From: Dipteris shenzhenensis
Lineage: Eukaryota; Polypodiophyta; Polypodiopsida; Gleicheniales
Assembly (NCBI GenBank): GCA_047967505.1
Contig: CM106541.1
Length of the DNA: 64,000 nt
Strand: one strand, 5' to 3'
Below the pieces are notes generated by a model. That model did no database searches. It saw only the letters and a program-made list of their open reading frames with translations, and was not told the DNA's origin. This document shows, piece by piece, positions 56,563-64,000 of the stretch (its first letter is position 1; every line of letters begins with the position of its first letter). The position numbers were made by a program, and so were the translations under genes.

Positions 56563-56790
56563 CAGACATAGTTGTGTTATTTCATTGAGATTGTTGTGCT
56601 ATCTCAATGGTCAGTCACTCTCTTGTAGAAATCTGATCTGCTAGATTGTTGTAGTGTTTTGCAGTGGAAGTTTACATGTATATGCCTATTGTTTTAAGCT
56701 TAGAGAATCAGTTATGCAGTTTTGCAGATCTGCATTGTTAAGGTTCTTATTCCAATAATGAGTGTATATGATTGTTTGAACCAATTATTA
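56563..56790 (+). other. Probable 3' UTR of the TOL gene
   Basis: T-rich, gene-free sequence follows the stop. Possible polyadenylation signals include the aataatgagtg region near 56754. The exact cleavage site cannot be read from sequence alone. Confidence 0.4.
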
Positions 56791-56818
56791 ATCAATCAGC
56801 ATTTGCCTTGGAGCGGTT

Positions 56819-57025
56819 TTAATAGCTAAACCCGTGCTGCAGGATCTCACCTTTATGCAAGGTGATCAAGTTGATTAGTTTTGTTACTAGGTTGAGCAGC
56901 GTTCTTAATAGCTAAACCAGCATATAAGTTTGTGCTGCAGGATCTCACCTTCATGCCAATATGATGGGAGGATGTTGGGAAGGTGATCAAATTTATTAGT
57001 TTGTTACTTGAGGTCGAGCAGCCCC
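56819..57025 (+). repeat. Imperfect tandem duplication downstream of TOL
   Basis: ttaatagctaaacc, gtgctgcaggatctcacctt, aaggtgatcaa and gagcagc occur in the same order at 56819-56904 and 56905-57025. Function unknown. Confidence 0.75.
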
Positions 57026-60000
57026 ATAAAAAGAGCCCCCCCCAATGTGCATGGAAAGCTCCCCAAAAATGGATCACCTGCTTCTTTCCCCTGTTCTCTT
57101 CTCAGTTTTTGTAGGAGTTGGCTTCATCGTTGGCAGATGCATTGTTTCACTGCAAAGGACCATTCGATAAATGAGACATGATGATCAGGATTTGAGGAGG
57201 AAGAGGGTGGTGGGTGCAAGCATCTGACTATCTTTAATAAGCAATGCTGGCAATGACACAAGCCATAAAAAGAAAGGAAATGACACTGCTTTTCTGTTTA
57301 AAAGGACATACAGTACCCATCTGTAAGCTCTGCTGAAATACATGCCATTGGAAGTTACACTGGGGTGATTCGTCAGCCATGACCTCAGGCCTTGGCATGG
57401 GATCATCGATCTTGACTTGCTATCCCTGGAGACAAGCATTTTCTAATGTCGATTACATTTAGCTTTCACATGCATGATTAGAGATTCAGCAATTACATTT
57501 GTATTTAAATAGATAAACTCTTCTGTATCTTCCAAAATATGTTACCTTTTTCCAATATGGCTGAACTGATGGTCAGTATAGGTTACAAATGAGAGTTCAT
57601 TAAGGCGACATATCTACAAATTTTTGGAGCAACCAAAATGGTTGATTGATTTTGGTATGGATGGTAGTGGCAAGTATACATATCTTGTTTTGCTTTCTTT
57701 AAATTTGTACTATGAGCAAGTCTTAAAAGTGTCTTGTGCATTGTATAGGATTTAATGAAATGCACGATTTGACCAAATATGTGAAGTGAAGCCTCTTCTT
57801 CGCGTGCACATGTAAATTATCGTGGACATGTAAATAGTCTCTATAAAAGCAACGGCAATGCATGCCAATCTTGAACTCGATTACAAAGTCGTCGAGCTTT
57901 AGATCTATTCATGTGCCTAGATTAATATAATATTTTGAAGAGAACAATCCCATATATGTTATTTTTTTATGAAGAGGAGCGAGTATACAAAAGCATTAAT
58001 GTGTTAACCATTGAGGTGAGTTACCATGGCATGTTCAAAGAGACATTTGCATTTGTATTTGGATCAATAGCACATTGTATGAATAAGAAAACGATTTGGG
58101 GAGGTGGAGGAAGATTGGATATGTATTTCACTTCTCGATCGAACTTAGAAGTGATAATATGTTACAATTCAAAGATGGCCTTCTGCACTTCAAATATGGA
58201 AGAGAGGTTGGCTCTTTCCACCACCATTGCAGGTTTTCTTTTATTCCGAGGTTAAGTTGTTGGGTTGGTACCGAGTCTCGTAAAAGTCACTAGTTAAGCT
58301 AGCTAGTTCTCTTTCTCCTTTAATGTCTTCTGTGAAGTTACTTGGGAAAGGATCTTTTTGTTTAGTAATTTGCTCAGCTTTTAATTTTTGTTTGATGTTG
58401 GCAACCACTTGGAAATTATCAATCTCACCCACAGGGTTATTTAAAAAGCATAGTCCTCAGTCAAAAGTGTGTTGAAGTAGCTTATTTCATTGTGTGACTA
58501 TCATGAATGGCTTGGAGATTTAATCAAAATTCTCAGAAGATTGTCCTTGTTGCTTTTCTACTCCTGTTCTATTATATACACCATGGGTTCATATCCTAAC
58601 AAATAAATAAACATAGCAATAAGACAAGTAAGAGGACATTATTATGAAACATAATCTATCATAACAAGTACACACACAAATATGATGCAAAATGTTTAAC
58701 TAAGTACCAGTTGTGTGGACTCACAAATAAGTTTAAAAGATTGGTTGTGTAGCATTTCCTATTTATACCATCAAAATTCCTAGAAAGAAAAAACAGCTTG
58801 GCTTAAGGAAGTGCCCCTCAAGGCCATATACTTCTAGCGCATCTTTTGTTTCGAAGTTGAGCAAATCACGAGGATGCACTACCACAGGAGTAATCACCTC
58901 AAGGTCGAGCTCATGTGCTATTACATAAAGAGCAAAAAATAATTATGCAAATGCCACACCTACAAAAATATAAGTTTAATTACATGTCATCATCAAAATC
59001 CTTGAGCACACGGCCCAATAAAGATTGTCCAACAAACAATCATCTTTCTCGTAGTGTCTACCCATTTCCTCGCATGCCTTAGCCATGTTTCTTGTCTCAT
59101 GTTTTAGTTTCTACCCATAGATGCCTTGGCCATGTTCCATGTTTCTTAGCCAATGCATCTATGACTGTCTCCCTCCCTCGTGTAAATATGGAGCAAGTAC
59201 TTGCAAACAAAGTGAAAGTCACATTAGCGAAAGGGGATGACAATACCCCATACTTTCAGACTTTTAGGGAAGAATAGAAACATTATGACCTACTATCCTT
59301 ATGGCCTCGGTCATGACATACGTGCATAAGGTATGCGGGGAGGTGGTTTACTTGACTCTACAGCAAAGGATTGAATGACATTTTGAAAGATGTCCTTTCC
59401 ATAGCTACGTACTCCATATCTCTTCCCTTTAGATGTCTCTACCAAATGTTTCTTATGTCCACCTTCCCCATGGTCACCTTCCTCAAGTACTACTTGGACA
59501 ATAGTACTAGCCATCCCCATGACAATGAAGGATACCTCATGTGTGTCTTGGTCCCCCCTGTTTCCTACCATCATGTCTTTTATACCTTAGAGGATATCTA
59601 ATCGGGTAAGAGATTATCACTAATAGATCCGTAGGTTGATTTATGGAGGATCTTAACCGATTAATCGTCAATGCCATTTTCCCTTTTTGTGGATTGTTAT
59701 TAGCTAATGAAGTATTATAAAAATAGTTAAGGGATGGAGTACTTGCCCTAGATTCAATGTAGAAAAATGAAGCGATTCCTTGATATAAAGACTATTAGCA
59801 TTAAGTTATATTACTCTTGTACTTACGTTGCGAAGAAGATACCATATGAATTTATAAAAAACCTTTGAATAATTTGATATGATACACTAAAAATCCATAG
59901 AAATTCGAATTTCTTTCAACTTGATCGTCAAGCTATTGTTGGAATTATTTGATTAGGTTTCAAGGCTTTGATCAATCCGTCTCCTTGTCTTGCAGTCCTC

Positions 60001-60324
60001 TCAACTCTCACGTTGCTTCTCCCTTGCGTCACCTTTGCTGCTACCGGAACTACTTCTCTTTTGAGGTGTGGAGGGCACTTGCTAGCTTTTCCTAGTATAT
60101 TATCGTTTTGAAGAGCAGTCTTTTAGCGATTCTTTGAGTACAAGTAGCAATATAGAGCATGTAGGAAGGATAGCTAGCTTGATGCAGTTGAGGGTGTATC
60201 ATGCGTAGGGGAAAGTGAATCTATACCTACATTATTGTTGTCAAGTGGAACCCATTCAATATGCCAACAAGCAATCTATTATTCCCCAATGAGCATGATT
60301 AGGTTCTCTACGAATGTTGCCAAT
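57026..60324. other. AT-rich intergenic DNA, no supported gene
   Basis: Short open frames only, none recognised. A possible TATA-like string (tctataaaagc near 57840) has no supported gene behind it. Confidence 0.5.
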
Positions 60325-60445
60325 GGAGATTGATTACTCTATTGGACACCACTTATAAGATCTCAGCCAAGGTCTTGAGCTTGAGGTTGTGGCTCCACCT
60401 CATGGATATCATCCATGACACATAGGCAGGTTTTGTTCAAGAATA
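60325..60445 (+). mobile_element. Scrap of LINE-1/LINE-2 family RT
   Basis: Translates to ITLLDTTYKISAKVLSLRL, then HLMDIIHDT and AGFVQE, matching the RT segment of LINE-1 near 1456-1560 (ITLLDTPYKILAKVLSLRL). About 120 bp only. Confidence 0.75.
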
Positions 60446-63400
60446 TACTAACACCTTCAAAAAAATCTATTTCTTTTTTTGATTTAAAAAAAAATATTGT
60501 GAGAAGTTGGAATTGCCTCCCAATATCTTGCATATGCAAAAATGGTTTTTTTCAAAATAGAACATACTAGCATCTCGTACATATGAAATATCTTTGGCAC
60601 TTCCTTTACATACTCAAGACAATATCTAAATAAATTAAAACTTTTTCTTTTGGGCCAATGCATAATTCGGTAAAGCCATGTTCAAGGAATATATTGCACA
60701 TCGGTAACTTGCCTGACCCAACAACTTATGAATAAATAGTACATATTCCAAACTTGAATATGAGACTTTAAAAATATGAAAATATTGTGAATGAGATTGT
60801 TAAATCATTTCACATGCTATGTTGCATGTGAAGCATGTATCCTAAACAATACTGGGATGCAACTATTTATCCAAAAACATCAAAAATTTGTTCTACAGAT
60901 ACATGCACCCATGTAATCATTCAAAAGTGCACTACATAAGCTTCCCCTCAACCAAAAGATAGACAAATTTGAGAACATTTGGTATGGTTTAAGGGGCCGG
61001 GCCTCCAATCTTGTGCTCAAATTATGCACACCTATTTGAGGGCACAATTCATAACTTTTTCTTGATTGGTTGAAAACTAAAAGGATTGAAGAAATGGAAT
61101 CATACTTATGAGACTAGTGCACGATAGTCTTAAAATATTTAAATTTGGCCATATTGGTGTCTTTATTCACCCTAGAATGGATGAATTGCATATGCGAGAT
61201 CTTTAAATAAATCCAACACTATTTATCATTTTGCATTGCTTCTTTTTCCATGCAGTTCTTTTGCTATAAGGTCCATAAGCATGTCAAATGCCATTGCATT
61301 TCACAATTTACACCATCAAAACCGCTAGTGTGCCCTTTGGCCTATTTATTTTTCTTTTAGCATCTTAGGCTACATTGCACTTGCTTTGTAGGGGGGGGGG
61401 GGGGGGAACTAGTATATCCAATTTGTTGATGTGTATCGTTGGAGTGGGAAAACATGGTGGCTGAAATTTCACATCTCCCATGTGGGCTTTCAAAATTCAA
61501 TGCCTCCCACTTTGGCGAACCTTAAGTATGGTACATGAAAAGTTGCATCTTCCGGCATCATGCTATAGTGCAGTGTACCTCCTTCCAACTTAGACGGTCA
61601 TTCTTTCTCATTTATTCGGGTAAGTTAGACTCATCATGTTCCTTTTCTTGCTTGCTTTACAAGCTTGTTGGTCTGTATTCTAGTAGTTTATTGATTATCG
61701 TGGCAATATGCAGGTTGTCATGCCTTGCAAGAGAACCAGATAGAGGTTGGTACTTAGGACAGGTGTAAAGCTTAGTTAAGGCACAAGGTCTAGATTGAGG
61801 GGTGAGGAAACACCACTGAAACGATAATGGAAGACATGTTTGCAACGTTTGCAGAGGGACAAACAAGTCTCCTTGCAGAGCATCGGCAAGTAGTAGTGGT
61901 AGATGCATGCATTTGAACATTGCCATCAGAGAGAATAACATGAGCTATGGTCTCATAGTTGGTGGGAGAATTTGAGGTAGCAACACCAGGCCATTTCAAT
62001 GACTATCAATCTTGAGTCTTCAAAATATTTATCGTGCAAGTGAAAATTTATAAAGTGACAACTCTACCAACACCTCAGGAGTGCACACCCAGGTGAGTTT
62101 ACTCTCTCACTTAAGAGAGGGCCAATGCAAAGTGAAAGGGGTACACAACCTAGATCAACTAGCTGCTAAGAGAACAGCATTAGCTATGTTAGTGTCCAAT
62201 GAAACAAAAGTGAAATGGCTTGGATGCACAATTTCAAAGATGTTGTCAATCTAAAGGACCAATGTGGCTCCAATGATTGGCCAGAGAATGGAAGTAATGT
62301 AGCTCCCATTCTGATGTGAGGAGTCTGCAAGCATCAACAAAATGAAAGAAGAAAGTCATTGCTAAGTGACATTATTCTACCACAACAACATGAGAGTCTC
62401 CAAGACATCTACAAAAAAGGGACGGGATGCAAACAGTTTGATGAGCACATCATAGCATGCTTGACACAATGTAGGTTGGTAAATGTCATTTGCAATAAGC
62501 TAGATTGTCTTGGAGATCATGTGATTATCCTAAACTAGCCTGATGGTTGAAATTTTCTTTGTATTAGTTTTATTGTTGAATTTCCACCATATAAGGAATT
62601 CACATTTTTTATGTGGCAAAAGGAATTCATATTTTAAAAAAGAGAAAATATATGTGTAATGTTCTAAATCCGGACTGGATGGAATCCTAGACATGCCAAG
62701 TGAATGTCCTAGACTAGCCCTGTGGTTGGAATAGAATTGAGTTGTAAACAAAACAACATAAGATCTATAACCAAAAGCCTCATGATTTGGGATATCTCTA
62801 AACTTCTTTTCAATGTCCAGACACAAATGCTATTTCTTTCATGCGTTACATATGTTTTGTAGTTTTTTCAAGGAATTGAAAAGACTGTGAAACATATCCA
62901 ACATATGAAAGAAAATAGCATCATCAGAGAGACTTTAGACATATACAATTCTTGAAAGACAATCGATTCTTGAAAGAGAATCAACATAAAGGAGAATATA
63001 AGAAGAAATGCTCAGCCTAATTGTACACATGTTACTACACCCAAGCCATATGTATGCATACTTCGCATATTTTGGCATAATGTGTTTGCTTCGCATAGGC
63101 CAAAGTCAATATCGTCCTTGAGGGGTCTCCTTTAGGGGCAAGGGCCATATTGATAAGCCATATAGGCAAGGGCCATATTGACAAGGCATATGTGTCCTGG
63201 TGGCATCATTCACCTACCAAAAATAAGCAACAATATATTTCACATGCTCTATGAAAAATATACTTTAATTGACATTCTTTGTGTGCCTGAAAGTCTATTT
63301 CTAGCCACTAAGTTAAGGTGATAGTCCTAAACTAGCCTGGTGATTTCTTATGCGCTATGTTTTGTTATATTGTAACGAATGTTCTTTGCTTTTCCAATCA

Positions 63401-64000
63401 TCTCTATGGTTGAAACCACTTTTTTTTTCAATAGTTTGATTTATGTTCTTAATGTGTCCATCGGGCATGTTCAAAACTAGCTCGCTAGTTAAACTAGCCT
63501 GGTGGTTCGAACAACATGTTGTTATAATTTAATTAATAGTAGTTAAATGTTTTTTAATAGTTTAATTTATGTTAATAGGTGCCAAGACCCCATGGTTGAA
63601 TCAGCCAGATGGTTGGAAAAACATGTTCTTAGAGTTTAATTACTAGCTTAATTTATGTTTAATTAATAGTGTAATTGAGAGCCCTAACCTTTCAATCAAT
63701 CAAAGGATCTGCATTATAAGCCCTGGTATGTTAAGAAACTCAAAGACAAGATTGTGTGTTATTTGCAAAACACATATAGACTTTGACCTATGTGGAAAGC
63801 TTTGAATGACTTGATATGCAGTCATATTGGAGCATTGCTTCATGGACATAAATGCCCATGTATCGCACATGAATTCTCGATTTGCAGCCACCTAGATTCT
63901 TGTCATGCAAGGGAGACTAAGTTTGGTAGCCTAAGGTCTATATTGCCATATTACCCAATTAGTTCTGAGCGACATTTGTCCCTTTGGATCTATCATTGGT
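60446..64000. other. AT-rich intergenic DNA with a dispersed short motif
   Basis: No gene supported. A G-run of about 16 lies at 61391-61406. The motif aactagcctggtggtt or close variants recur near 62533, 62711, 63330, 63491 and 63600. Confidence 0.5.

Noticed and set aside
57825-57860. Promoter with TATA box (tctataaaagc)
   Set aside because: No gene downstream on the plus strand can be supported; open frames there are short and unrecognised.
59092-59601. Two short open frames, possible small genes
   Set aside because: No recognisable domain, no splice or promoter support, and broken by stops in AT-rich DNA.

Overview
This is plant nuclear DNA, dominated by retrotransposons. Evidence for a plant: one spliced host gene of the plant TOM1-LIKE (TOL) family, plant-type LINE, copia and chromovirus gypsy elements, and a tRNA-iMet-type primer site in an LTR element. 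Introns of 7.5, 17.9 and 21.3 kb suggest a large-genome land plant (fern, lycophyte or gymnosperm are possible). That lineage guess is inference.

The backbone is one plus-strand gene. Four exons at 8403-8484, 26375-26460, 33946-34113 and 55377-56562 join in compatible phase at GT-AG sites. They encode a GAT domain followed by a Q/P-rich tail with an IDLLS motif and a KPEDKLF C-terminus, as in TOL ubiquitin-binding ESCRT-0-like proteins. The N-terminal VHS part was not found and probably lies upstream of the window. No other host gene could be supported.

Layout. 1-3377: decayed L1-type LINE (LINE-1). 3378-4029: antisense tail of a second LINE family bordered by a GA tract. 4197-7434: an ORF1-like sequence split by a gag-only LTR element (4354-6850) with a 5-bp target duplication, PBS and PPT. 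Intron 1 (8485-26374): copia gag debris, at least three decayed copies of a (CT)n-associated LINE, a copia 3' end, and an almost complete LINE (18435-25779) with a 15-bp target duplication. Intron 2 (26461-33945): two related copia 3' halves in opposite orientation with a LINE fragment between them. Intron 3 (34114-55376): a LINE with an uninterrupted 1266-codon ORF2 (antisense, bordered by (CA)n on both sides), then a nest in which a plus-strand LINE is split by an antisense copia element, itself split by a plus-strand gypsy chromovirus. 56563-64000: 3' UTR and AT-rich intergenic DNA with one LINE scrap and short dispersed repeats.

The most interesting signal is the link between LINEs and microsatellites. 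Five 5' junctions of one LINE family begin right at a (CT)n tract, and its two intact 3' ends finish in (CT)n, so copies form a head-to-tail array. A second family sits between two (CA)n tracts. This looks like microsatellite-directed integration in which each tail could act as a landing site for the next copy.
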